From Roseomonas xinghualingensis (lineage in GTDB: Bacteria > Pseudomonadota > Alphaproteobacteria > Acetobacterales > Acetobacteraceae): DNA of 19,200 nucleotides. Both the position numbers and the translations under genes were made by a program. The stretch lies in assembly GCF_025791835.1 (NCBI RefSeq), contig NZ_JAOXLP010000047.1, positions 1-19,200 on the forward strand, read 5' to 3'. Shown in pieces: positions 12,711 through 19,200 of this stretch; the stretch's first letter is position 1, and every line of letters begins with the position of its first letter. The notes under the pieces are model-generated. The model was given only the letters and a program-made list of their open reading frames with translations. It ran no database searches and had not been told where the DNA came from.

Positions 12711-14776
12711 GCGCCGTTGCCGCCCTGTTGCGCCCGCGCAGCGTTGCCATTATCGGCGCCTCCGCTGACGCATCGAAGATGACCGGGCGCCCGGTGGGTT
12801 ATTTGCAGAAATACGGCTTCACGGGCGAGATCTGGCCGGTGAACCCGCGCGCCGAGGCCATCGCCGACCTGCGCTGCTACCCAGACGTGGCCTCGCTGCC
12901 CGGCGCGCCGGATGCCGCGATCGTCCTTCTGGGCCCGGACCGGGCGGAGGCCGCAGTGCGCGACCTTGCCGCCCGCGGCTGCCAGGCCGCGATCGTGCTC
13001 GCCAGCGGTTATGGTGAGGCGAACGAGGACGGGGCGCGACGCCAGCAGGCGCTGAAGGAGGCGGCTGGCTCCATGCGCCTCCTCGGCCCGAACACCATCG
13101 GATTGGTCAACCTGACCGACCGTATGATGCTCTCGGCGACCGGCGCTCTGGAGGTGGGGGAGCTGCCGGCAGGTCGTATTTCCGTCGTCTCCCAGAGTGG
13201 TGGCATTCTCGGCTCCCTGCTATCGCGCGCTGCGGATCGCGGCATCGGCTTCGCCAAGCTCGTTTCCACCGGTAATGAGGCTGACCTCGATAGCTCCGAC
13301 CTGATCGAGCACCTGGTCGAGGATGAGGCGACGGACGTCATTGCCGTGTACATGGAGGGGCTGCGGCGGCCGGAGGTGTTCAAGCGCGCCGCCCGCCGTG
13401 CGGCTGAGTTGGGCAAGCCCATCGTGGTGTATAAGGTCGGGCGTTCGGATTCCGGCGCCCGTGCTGCGACTTCACACACCGGTGCGCTGGCAGGCGCGGA
13501 TCGCGTCTATGATGCCTTGTTCCGCCAGCACGGCGTGATCCGCGCCGAAACCTTCACCGACCTGTTGGACATCCCTGCCGCCCTCGCCTCCGGGCGCCGG
13601 ATGGAAGGCGAGCGCGTCGCCATTCTGACATCCACCGGTGGCGCCGGCACGCTGCTGGCCGATAATTGCGGTCTGGCGGGCATCGAGGTGCCGGCCCCCG
13701 ACATGGATACTACGCAGGCACTGGCCACGCTGCTGAACGAGGACCCGGCGGCGATCGGCCGCAACCCGGTGGACGTGACCCTGGCGGGGCTGCGGCCGGA
13801 CTTGTTCCGCGGTGCCATTACGGCGCTCCTTGAGAGCCCCGCTTATGACGCGGTGGTGGTGGTGATTGGCTCCTCGGCCCTGGCGACGCCGGACATCGTG
13901 GCCGGAGCCATCCTGGAGTGCCAGGCACGGAGTACGAAGCCGATTTTGGCCTATGTCAGCCCGCACGCGCCGCACCTTGTGCGGCTACTGAACGGCAAGG
14001 GAATTCCGGCCTTCGCCACGCCCGAAAGCTGTGCCTCTGTGCTGCGCGCGTTGCATCGTCGCACCCTGCCGCCGGCACCCGCGCCCGCGGTGGCTGATGG
14101 CGCGCTGCTGGCCGGATTGCCCGCCGGTAACCTGAACGAGGCCGAGAGCAAGGCGATCTTCGCCCGCTTCGGCGTGCCGGTGACGCGCGAGCATGTGGCC
14201 ATCGATGCCGTCGAAGCCGAGACGGCGGCGCGCGCATTGGGCGGCGAGGTGGTGCTGAAGATCCTCTCCCGCGCCATCGCCCATAAGAGCGACCTGGGCG
14301 GTGTGAAGGTTGGGCTGACGGCAGAGCAGGTGCCGGGGGCCTGCGCCACCATGCTGGAGCGTCTTCGTGCTGCCGGCGCCCCGGCGCCGGAGGGCTTCTT
14401 GGTGCAGGAACGAATTCGCGGCGGGGTGGAGATGATCCTCGGCTTCCACCGCGATCCGCAGCTTGGCCCGGTCATCCTGCTCGGCTCCGGCGGCGTTGCG
14501 GCAGAGGTGTTCCAGGACACCGCGCTGCGCCTGCTTCCTATCGGCCGCGCGGATGCGGAGGCGATGGTGGAAGAGCTGAAGGCCGCGACGCTCTTGCGCG
14601 GCTACCGTGGCGCGGCACCGGCCGATATCCCGGCGCTGGTCGATGCCGTCATGGCCTTTGCCGCCATGGCCGGTGCGGCGGGGGAGCGTCTGCTGGAGGC
14701 CGAGATCAATCCGCTCTTCGTGCTGCCGGAAGGGCAGGGTGTCAGGGCGGTCGATGGGCTCGCGGTGCTGCAGTAA
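12707..14776 (+). CDS. NDP-forming acyl-CoA ligase (fused alpha-beta, acetate-CoA ligase family)
   Basis: A 689-residue fused enzyme of the ADP-forming acetyl-CoA synthetase superfamily, which joins an acid to CoA with ATP through a phosphohistidine. Order of parts: CoA-binding Rossmann domain (1-130, opening LLRPRSVAIIGASAD), succinyl-CoA-ligase-like domains (about 140-450) with the phosphorylated His257 in TSHTGALAGAD, and a C-terminal ATP-grasp domain (about 470-689) with LKILSRAIAHKSDLGGVKVG and EINPLFVLPEG. Length fits the family. A purine-rich AAGGGGGAAG precedes the ATG, which overlaps the crotonase TGA. The family includes feruloyl-CoA synthetase FerA of Sphingobium, which pairs with a crotonase FerB; the gene order crotonase-ligase here is the same, but the crotonase residues differ from known lyases, so ferulate is not asserted. 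The gene closes the operon. Confidence 0.9.
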   Translation: MSAVAALLRPRSVAIIGASADASKMTGRPVGYLQKYGFTGEIWPVNPRAEAIADLRCYPDVASLPGAPDAAIVLLGPDRAEAAVRDLAARGCQAAIVLASGYGEANEDGARRQQALKEAAGSMRLLGPNTIGLVNLTDRMMLSATGALEVGELPAGRISVVSQSGGILGSLLSRAADRGIGFAKLVSTGNEADLDSSDLIEHLVEDEATDVIAVYMEGLRRPEVFKRAARRAAELGKPIVVYKVGRSDSGARAATSHTGALAGADRVYDALFRQHGVIRAETFTDLLDIPAALASGRRMEGERVAILTSTGGAGTLLADNCGLAGIEVPAPDMDTTQALATLLNEDPAAIGRNPVDVTLAGLRPDLFRGAITALLESPAYDAVVVVIGSSALATPDIVAGAILECQARSTKPILAYVSPHAPHLVRLLNGKGIPAFATPESCASVLRALHRRTLPPAPAPAVADGALLAGLPAGNLNEAESKAIFARFGVPVTREHVAIDAVEAETAARALGGEVVLKILSRAIAHKSDLGGVKVGLTAEQVPGACATMLERLRAAGAPAPEGFLVQERIRGGVEMILGFHRDPQLGPVILLGSGGVAAEVFQDTALRLLPIGRADAEAMVEELKAATLLRGYRGAAPADIPALVDAVMAFAAMAGAAGERLLEAEINPLFVLPEGQGVRAVDGLAVLQ

Positions 14777-14854
14777 GCAGCAATCCACTTCCAATCCTCG
14801 TGGTGCACACCGCCGACGGGACTGCAGGACGATGTGCGGGGGCTGCTGAACGCG

Positions 14855-14884
14855 GTCGCCGGACACTCCGTGGAGTCCGGCGAC
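14855..14884. terminator. 10-bp perfect stem-loop after the ligase operon
   Basis: GTCGCCGGAC (14855-14864) and GTCCGGCGAC (14875-14884) form a perfect 10-bp stem with a 10-nt loop, about 80 nt beyond the ligase stop. No U-tract follows. A termination or RNA-stabilising role for the four-gene transcript is likely. Confidence 0.45.
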
Positions 14885-14941
14885 ATTCGCCGCTATTCCG
14901 GGCTGCATCAGGCAGTCCCGCCATCTCCGGCGGTGCTGGAC

Positions 14942-14994
14942 GAAGGTGAAGCCAGCACCTTCATGTGGCGGGTCCGGCATCTCGGACCGGACCC
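14942..14994. repeat. Two further adjacent inverted repeats
   Basis: GAAGGTG (14942-14948) pairs with CACCTTC (14956-14962) across a 7-nt loop; GGGTCCGG (14970-14977) pairs with CCGGACCC (14987-14994) across a 9-nt loop. Both stems are perfect. Together with the preceding hairpin they make a run of three structures in 140 bp between convergent genes. Confidence 0.45.
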
Positions 14995-15122
14995 TCGCTA
15001 AAGCGAAGTAAGATGGGCATTCGATCTTGAGCGGCCTGCGCGTAATCACGGTGCAGGACGTGCGGGCCACTCCTGATTACCTATCGGAGGGACCTTGGCG
15101 GCCACGCCGTTTGTGGTGAGGT

Positions 15123-15151
15123 ATAGGAGCATCGATGCAAGGTGCTCCTAT
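15123..15151 (-). terminator. Hairpin containing the stop codon of the third Bug gene
   Basis: ATAGGAGCA (15123-15131) pairs perfectly with TGCTCCTAT (15143-15151) around an 11-nt loop. On the minus strand it begins within the last codon and includes the TAG stop of the binding-protein gene, so it marks the end of that transcript. No U-tract follows. Confidence 0.5.
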
Positions 15152-16131
15152 TCGACGCGCAGGTTCTTTGCCTTGATGAAGCCGCCCCAGACCTCGCCAT
15201 CGCGCTTTACGCGAGCGCGGATGTCGTCGGCTGTGCCAGGGATAGGAAAGATGTTCTGCTTGTCCATGTTGTCGAGGAGCGCGGGGTCGGACAGCGCTTC
15301 GCGCGCTGCCTCGTTCAGCGTGGCAACGATGGACTCCGGCATGCCGGCCGGACCGATTAGGGCGAGCCACCCGGGCATGACAGGTGCATCCACGCCAAGT
15401 TCGGCGAGAGTAGGGAGCTCGGGCAACGCTTTGGTGCGGCCAGCGGCGACGGTGGCGAGAGGGACCAGGGCGCCATCGCGGATCTGCGGTAGGGCGTTGC
15501 CAAGCACGACGGTCATCAGGTCCACCTCGCCGGTCATCACCGCAGTCACTCCCTGGCTGGTGCCGCCATAGGGGATATGGGTGAGCTGGATACGGGTGCG
15601 GTCAGCCAGCATCTCAGTGGCGAGATGGGTGGAGTTGCCGATGCCGGAGCTGGAATAGGTGAGCTTGCCGGGCTGGGCCTTCGCGCGCTGGACAAGGTCT
15701 GAGAGGGATTTGATGCCGCTCTTCGGGCTGGCGATGAGGACGAAGGGAGTGTCGCTGACGGGTGCGATCATCGTGAAATCGCGCGCCACGTCATAGGGAA
15801 GATTGCTGTAGAGATAGGGATTGAAGGTCAGCAGTGAGACGCCGACCAAGGCGATGACATGGCCGTCCGGGCGCTGCTGCTTGATGAAGGTGGTGGCGAT
15901 GACGCCGTTGGCGCCGGCGCGGTTCTCAACCACCACGGGTTGGCCGAGCCTGCGCGCCATGGGATCAGCCATGAGGCGCGCGACGACATCCGTATTCGAG
16001 CCGGCGGCCTGGGAAACGACCAGGCGGACGGGCTGGTTGCGGAAGCTGCCCTGCGCGTGTGCCTTCGGGACAAGGAGGGCGGCGCCGAACGCCGCGCCGA
16101 GTAGGGGGCGGCGGGGAAGCGCAGTCGTCAT
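15148..16131 (-). CDS. Bug-family tripartite tricarboxylate transporter substrate-binding protein (3)
   Basis: A 327-residue periplasmic binding protein. Signal peptide: PRRPLLGAAFGAALLVPKAHA with cleavage after AHA. Family signatures include NQPVRLVVSQAAG, VENRAGANGVIATTF, RPDGHVIALVG and HIPYGGTSQG. It departs from the two other copies in the first ligand loop: where they have PWAPGGSTD and PFAAGGSND this one reads SQAAGSNTD, losing the second glycine and the proline, so a different ligand class is likely. Start: ATG 16131, 4 nt after the stop of the upstream CocE-like gene; a longer in-frame reading to 16551 lies inside that gene and is rejected. The pair is one transcript, so the binding protein and hydrolase should serve the same compound. 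No membrane subunits nearby. Confidence 0.92.
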   Translation of the reverse strand: MTTALPRRPLLGAAFGAALLVPKAHAQGSFRNQPVRLVVSQAAGSNTDVVARLMADPMARRLGQPVVVENRAGANGVIATTFIKQQRPDGHVIALVGVSLLTFNPYLYSNLPYDVARDFTMIAPVSDTPFVLIASPKSGIKSLSDLVQRAKAQPGKLTYSSSGIGNSTHLATEMLADRTRIQLTHIPYGGTSQGVTAVMTGEVDLMTVVLGNALPQIRDGALVPLATVAAGRTKALPELPTLAELGVDAPVMPGWLALIGPAGMPESIVATLNEAAREALSDPALLDNMDKQNIFPIPGTADDIRARVKRDGEVWGGFIKAKNLRVE

Positions 16132-16135
16132 GGCT

Positions 16136-17965
16136 TCAGTCCTTGTAGGAACGCATGGGAAGGTCAAGCACCGAGGCGTGCTCGCCGCCATGAAGGATGG
16201 AGAGGATGGGCGGGCGGCCATGGGGCACCTGGGCGCAGTGATCCATATCGGTTCCGGCGATGGAAAGACGGATCCGGCTGCCCGCCTTGAAGACCCAGGA
16301 CGTGGGCAGAAGCGGGATGCGCAGGCGCTCGGCACGGCCAGGCACGAGGGGGGACGCATCTTTGCGGTGGTAGCTACGGAAGGGCCAACTTGTCTGATAG
16401 CGTAAAGGTGCCGGGGATTCTTTGCGGTGGAGGGCGCGCAGCAGACCCTCGGTGACGTAGCGGACAGTGCCATTGGCTTCGACTTCCGAGAGGTAGACGA
16501 AGATCGAAGCGTCGGGCTCGCTGGACTTGATCCAGAGATCTGCGACGGCATGGCCGGTGATCTCGGTGTCGGCGTCGAGCGGGAGGGAGGTCCAGCCGGC
16601 GAGGGAGTCCGAGCGGGTGGCCCAGTCCGGATAATAGTCGGTGGTGTCCACGGCGGCGAGGCGTTCGTAGCGGGTGTTGCCGCCGGTGCCGAAGGTGAAG
16701 TCGACGCGGAGGGTGGTCGCCCCCGACGGCGTCGGCGGATCCTGCGTCAGTGCGCCGGCAGCGAGATGCAGGCGGCGGGTCTCGGCGACGGGCGGCCAGG
16801 ATTGCGCAGCCTGCCAGCGCTCGGCATGGATCGAGAAGTAATGGATGCGCGCTTCCTCCTGCAGGCCGGTATCGCGGCCCAGCAGGTAATGGTCGAAGAA
16901 GCGCAGAAGCTGGGCAAGGAGCGGGAATTGCGAAGCGGAACCCTCGCCGCGCCAAGGAGAGACATTGCTACGCGCGCCGTGATCCCACGGGCCAAGCAGG
17001 AGGTGGACCGGGTTCTCCTTTAGCGTGAGGAAGCGGATGATAGCGGCATTGCTGAAGCCGGTGCCGTCCATCCAGCCTGAGGTGGCCATCACCGCAACAT
17101 CAGGGCGGATCTGGTCGCTGTAAGTGTAAGGGCTGAAGGAAGCGGAGCTGAAGGAGGCGTCGTAGGGAAGCGGTTCCTCCCGGAAGCGGAATTCCGTGAT
17201 GAAGTCCGGCATGTGGAAATTGCCGAGATGCTCGCGGATGGCCTCGACGAGGAGCGTGCCATCCGTGTCCTCGTCCACCGGGGCGGGGCCCTGGTAGTCG
17301 GGATGGCTGTAATAGGCGAAGCTCTTCAGCAGATCGCGACGGTCATGATCCATCGCGATCATCAGCTCGTCATAGGAGCGGGAGAGGCGGTTCAGAAAGA
17401 CACCGCCAGGATAGTAGTGGTCGTGCCAAGTGTCCCACATGGCGAAGAGAGGCGCGATGGCCTTCACCGCCGGGTGGCCGGTGCTGGCAAGGAAGTCCGA
17501 CTGCGCGCCGGGATAGGAGATGCCGGTGGCGCCGAGGCGGCCATCGCACCAGGGCTGGGCGGTCACCCAATCAGCGATCTCACGGCTGTCCTCACGCTCG
17601 CGCGGGGAGCGAAAGCTGTCGCGCGTGCCGAAGCTGGCGCCGGTGCCGCGGACATCCACGACCACCACAGCATAGCCGCGTGGCACGAGGAAGCGGACGA
17701 ACTTGCTGGCGTTCGGAATTGCGTCGATGTCGCTGCCGGGCGTCACGGCGAAGCGGCGATAATAAGGCGTGAGGATCAGCACGGTCGGAACGGGGCCAGC
17801 GGCGCCCTCAGGCACCCAGGCGTCGAGGGCGATGCGGCATCCGTCACGCATGGTGACGTAGCGGGAGATCGGGGATGCGGGCATGGCGTGTTCCGCCGCA
17901 CGGCCGGCGAGATAGGTGCCGGGCGTGACGCGCCAGGCAGTGCTCTGGTGATCCGTGTCGCTCAT
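16136..17965 (-). CDS. CocE/NonD-family hydrolase (peptidase S15-like)
   Basis: A 609-residue serine hydrolase related to cocaine esterase and X-Pro dipeptidyl peptidases. The alpha/beta-hydrolase domain has the nucleophile elbow GATGISYPGA with Ser150, Asp300 in ATSGWMDGTG and His329 in LLLGPWDHGAR, the full triad. The oxyanion tyrosine of the family is probably Tyr68 or Tyr69 in LILTPYYRR. A C-terminal jelly-roll domain (about 370-600, ending SIAGTDMDHCAQVPHG and later residues) is present. No signal peptide, so it should be cytoplasmic. No ribosome-binding site precedes the ATG at 17965; Met28 (17884) is a possible alternative, since homology starts near residue 34. It is followed after 4 nt by a Bug gene and is divergent from a LysR regulator. 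Family members cleave esters and amides, including cocaine and glutaryl-beta-lactams; the substrate here is unknown. Confidence 0.92.
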   Translation of the reverse strand: MSDTDHQSTAWRVTPGTYLAGRAAEHAMPASPISRYVTMRDGCRIALDAWVPEGAAGPVPTVLILTPYYRRFAVTPGSDIDAIPNASKFVRFLVPRGYAVVVVDVRGTGASFGTRDSFRSPREREDSREIADWVTAQPWCDGRLGATGISYPGAQSDFLASTGHPAVKAIAPLFAMWDTWHDHYYPGGVFLNRLSRSYDELMIAMDHDRRDLLKSFAYYSHPDYQGPAPVDEDTDGTLLVEAIREHLGNFHMPDFITEFRFREEPLPYDASFSSASFSPYTYSDQIRPDVAVMATSGWMDGTGFSNAAIIRFLTLKENPVHLLLGPWDHGARSNVSPWRGEGSASQFPLLAQLLRFFDHYLLGRDTGLQEEARIHYFSIHAERWQAAQSWPPVAETRRLHLAAGALTQDPPTPSGATTLRVDFTFGTGGNTRYERLAAVDTTDYYPDWATRSDSLAGWTSLPLDADTEITGHAVADLWIKSSEPDASIFVYLSEVEANGTVRYVTEGLLRALHRKESPAPLRYQTSWPFRSYHRKDASPLVPGRAERLRIPLLPTSWVFKAGSRIRLSIAGTDMDHCAQVPHGRPPILSILHGGEHASVLDLPMRSYKD

Positions 17966-18037
17966 TCAGGGTGCACTCACTTCGGCCGTATCGAATTGAT
18001 CAGAGATTTTGCCAGCGCTGGACTTGCGTCAAATGCG

Positions 18038-18050
18038 TTCTTTCGAAGAA
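18038..18050. promoter_or_regulatory. Candidate LysR-type (T-N11-A) binding site
   Basis: TTCTTTCGAAGAA is a 13-bp dyad (TTCTT-TCG-AAGAA) that fits the T-N11-A rule for LTTR boxes. It lies in the 111-bp gap between the divergent CocE-like and LysR genes, 26 bp before the LysR start, the normal site for autoregulation and control of the divergent operon. A TATGCT hexamer (18053-18058) beside it could be a -10 element. Confidence 0.55.
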
Positions 18051-18076
18051 ATTATGCTGTTTGCGTATGAGGTGGG

Positions 18077-18988
18077 ATGGTGCTGGGTTATCGCTCCCTG
18101 CTGGCGTTGCGGGCCTTCGTGGAAACGGGATCGGTTTCCGACGCGGCGCGGCGGCTGAGGCGGACGCAGCCACAGGTGAGCCGACTGTTGACGGCGTTGG
18201 AGGAGGAGGCTGGCTTCACGGTCTTCGTGCGGCACAACCGGAGGCTTTCGCTTACCGAGGAGGGGCAGCGTTTCTACCGGGAGGCGGAGCGGGTGCTGGC
18301 CGGGCATGACGAGCTGGAGCGGATCGCGGCCGAGATCCGGAGCGGGCGTCGGGACAAGCATGTGCGACTGCTGGTGGCGCCGATGGTAATGAGCGCGTTG
18401 ATCGGGGATGCACTCTTGGAGATGCGGCGGGAGGTGCCGGGCTTCACTGTCAGCATCGAATCACGCGAGCGGATGGATATCGAGAGCTGGATCGGGCGGG
18501 AGCCCTTCGACCTTGGCATAACCGTGCTGCCGCTGGTGCATCCAGCGGTGAGCGTGGAGGCCTTCCACGAGACCGAGATGGTCGCGGTGATGCATCCCGG
18601 GCACCGGTTGGCGCGGGCAGAGCGGGTGGCAGTAGCGGATCTGGCGGGAGAGGACCTGATCGCGACACATCCAACCGCGTTGGTGCGGCAGCATCTGGAT
18701 CGGGTCTTCCTGGCGGCCGGGATGGCGCCGCAGATCTGCTTCGAGACGAGCAGCGGGGCCACAGCCTGCCAACTGGCAGGGCGAGGGATGGGGGTGGCGC
18801 TGGCGGACCCGTTTGTGGCGCTTTCCTACGCCCCAGAGGCGGCGCTGGTGCGGTTCCAGCCGGCGCTACGACTGCTCTATGCTTTCCTGTACCCAGCCTG
18901 GCGGATGCGCCCGCCGCTGGTGGTGCGGCTAGCAGGGCTGATTGCGGAGGTGACACGGGCGAAGCAGGCGCAGCTTTGGCTTGGCTGA
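18077..18988 (+). CDS. LysR-family transcriptional regulator
   Basis: A 303-residue LTTR. The winged helix-turn-helix occupies about residues 5-65 (SLLALRAFVETGSVSDAARR, then RRTQPQVSRLLTALEEEAG), followed by a linker helix and an effector-binding domain from about 95 (VRLLVAPMVMSALIGDALL and DLGITVLPLVHPA). Start: ATG 18077 with GAGG 4 nt upstream; a nearby ATG at 18066 is in another frame. It is divergent from the CocE-Bug operon, with a T-N11-A dyad between them, so that operon is the probable target. Its codons favour G over C at third positions more than the other genes here do, by eye. The gene ends about 80 bp before the IS66 remnant and appears intact. Confidence 0.92.
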   Translation: MVLGYRSLLALRAFVETGSVSDAARRLRRTQPQVSRLLTALEEEAGFTVFVRHNRRLSLTEEGQRFYREAERVLAGHDELERIAAEIRSGRRDKHVRLLVAPMVMSALIGDALLEMRREVPGFTVSIESRERMDIESWIGREPFDLGITVLPLVHPAVSVEAFHETEMVAVMHPGHRLARAERVAVADLAGEDLIATHPTALVRQHLDRVFLAAGMAPQICFETSSGATACQLAGRGMGVALADPFVALSYAPEAALVRFQPALRLLYAFLYPAWRMRPPLVVRLAGLIAEVTRAKQAQLWLG

Positions 18989-19067
18989 TCGGGAGCTGGA
19001 AGCCGAGGCTTTCCCTGGATGGCTTGTTCTGTTGACTCTCGGGGTTCGCATGTGACTGCTGGGGTAG

Positions 19068-19112
19068 TTCACTGCGGCAGTGGCACGGCTGGCCGCGGCA
19101 CTGGAGGCGTGA
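19068..19112 (+). pseudogene. IS66 tnpA remnant, C-terminal end only
   Basis: The last 14 codons before a TGA at 19110-19112 read FTAAVARLAAALEA, matching the common IS66 TnpA ending. A TAG at 19065-19067 closes the frame immediately upstream, and the preceding bases in other frames show no TnpA helix-turn-helix. Either the gene is truncated by deletion here or it carries an upstream frameshift. The stop overlaps the tnpB start, as in intact IS66 elements. Confidence 0.55.
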
Positions 19113-19200
19113 TTGCGCTCCCGGCGGGCACGCGCATCCTGCTGGCGACCGAGCCCGTGGACTTCCGCAAGGGTGCGCACGGGCTTGCCGCGTTCGCGGC
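19109..19200 (+). CDS. tnpB: IS66-family TnpB (Orf2), N-terminal part, runs off right edge
   Basis: From a GTG at 19109 the frame reads VIALPAGTRILLATEPVDF and then RKGAHGLAAFA at the edge, the well-known start of the small IS66 accessory protein TnpB (usually about 115 residues). The start overlaps the tnpA stop (GTGA), the classic IS66 arrangement. Thirty codons are visible, all open. Intactness of TnpB and of the transposase TnpC, expected further right, cannot be judged. Confidence 0.82.
   Translation, partial: MIALPAGTRILLATEPVDFRKGAHGLAAFA

Larger units (their letters stand above)
14777..15147. other. Convergent gap rich in stem-loops, no assignable gene
   Basis: Some 370 bases separate the ligase from the third Bug gene, which points toward it. 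No start codon with a ribosome-binding site and familiar protein is present. The ligase frame stays open after its TAA to 15001, including about 60 GC-ending codons from 14822, without a good start. Inverted repeats occur at 14855-14884, 14942-14962, 14970-14994, 14995-15006 and 15123-15151. Confidence 0.6.

Noticed and set aside
11877..14776. Naming the crotonase and ligase ferB and ferA
   Set aside because: Gene order and superfamily agree, but the crotonase active-site residues do not match a hydroxycinnamoyl-CoA hydratase-lyase.
13985..15070. 361-codon minus-strand frame covering the ligase 3' end and the convergent gap
   Set aside because: Mostly antisense to the ATP-grasp domain; the part in the gap matches nothing I know.
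16132..16551. N-terminal extension of the third Bug protein
   Set aside because: Lies inside the CocE-like gene; the ATG at 16131 begins a proper signal peptide.
1..19200. CRISPR array, phage, toxin-antitoxin or defence system
   Set aside because: No repeat-spacer pattern, phage structural gene or known defence domain was seen on either strand.

Overview
The window is high-GC proteobacterial DNA. The overall picture is three tripartite-tricarboxylate-transporter (Bug/TctC-type) solute-binding proteins, each with its own regulator and catabolic enzymes, and IS630 and IS66 fragments at the two edges. This is most like an Acetobacteraceae member such as Roseomonas, or another Bug-rich environmental alpha- or betaproteobacterium. 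That assignment is an inference from gene content and base composition; no rRNA or marker gene is present. I see no tRNA, rRNA or CRISPR array.

Layout. (1) 1-169: the 5' end of an IS630-family element whose transposase runs off the left edge on the minus strand. The element tip abuts a TA dinucleotide that supplies the stop codon of the next gene. (2) 169-4349: a divergent cluster. The minus strand carries an overlapping GntR(FCD) regulator, a Bug binding protein and a small GAF-domain protein. The plus strand carries a cytoplasmic gamma-glutamyltransferase-like Ntn-hydrolase. The shared 150-bp gap holds evenly spaced ATTGGTT/AACCAAT half-sites, a strong candidate GntR operator. (3) 4639-7467: two plus-strand genes with looser, apparently less GC-biased codon use, an FAD aromatic-ring-type monooxygenase and an alpha/beta hydrolase. 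(4) 7662-9769: minus-strand LysR regulator followed by a Tat-exported class-B3-like metallo-beta-lactamase-fold hydrolase. (5) 9905-14776: a four-gene plus-strand operon in which each junction is a 4-nt ATGA overlap: Bug binding protein, D-2-hydroxyacid dehydrogenase, crotonase, and NDP-forming acyl-CoA ligase. (6) 15148-18988: a minus-strand CocE/NonD (S15) hydrolase with a third Bug protein 4 nt downstream, divergent from a second LysR regulator. (7) 19068-19200: the tail of an IS66 tnpA and the start of tnpB.

How the genes work together (inference). Regions 2, 5 and 6 are separate uptake-and-degradation modules: a periplasmic binding protein captures a carboxylated compound and co-expressed enzymes hydrolyse it (GGT-like, CocE-like) or activate it as a CoA thioester and process it (ligase, crotonase, dehydrogenase). 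None of the three modules encodes the TctA/TctB membrane subunits here, so the binding proteins must use a permease encoded elsewhere or act as sensors. No defence, phage or secretion system was found. The most interesting unit is the four-gene ATGA-linked operon, whose combined substrate I cannot name.
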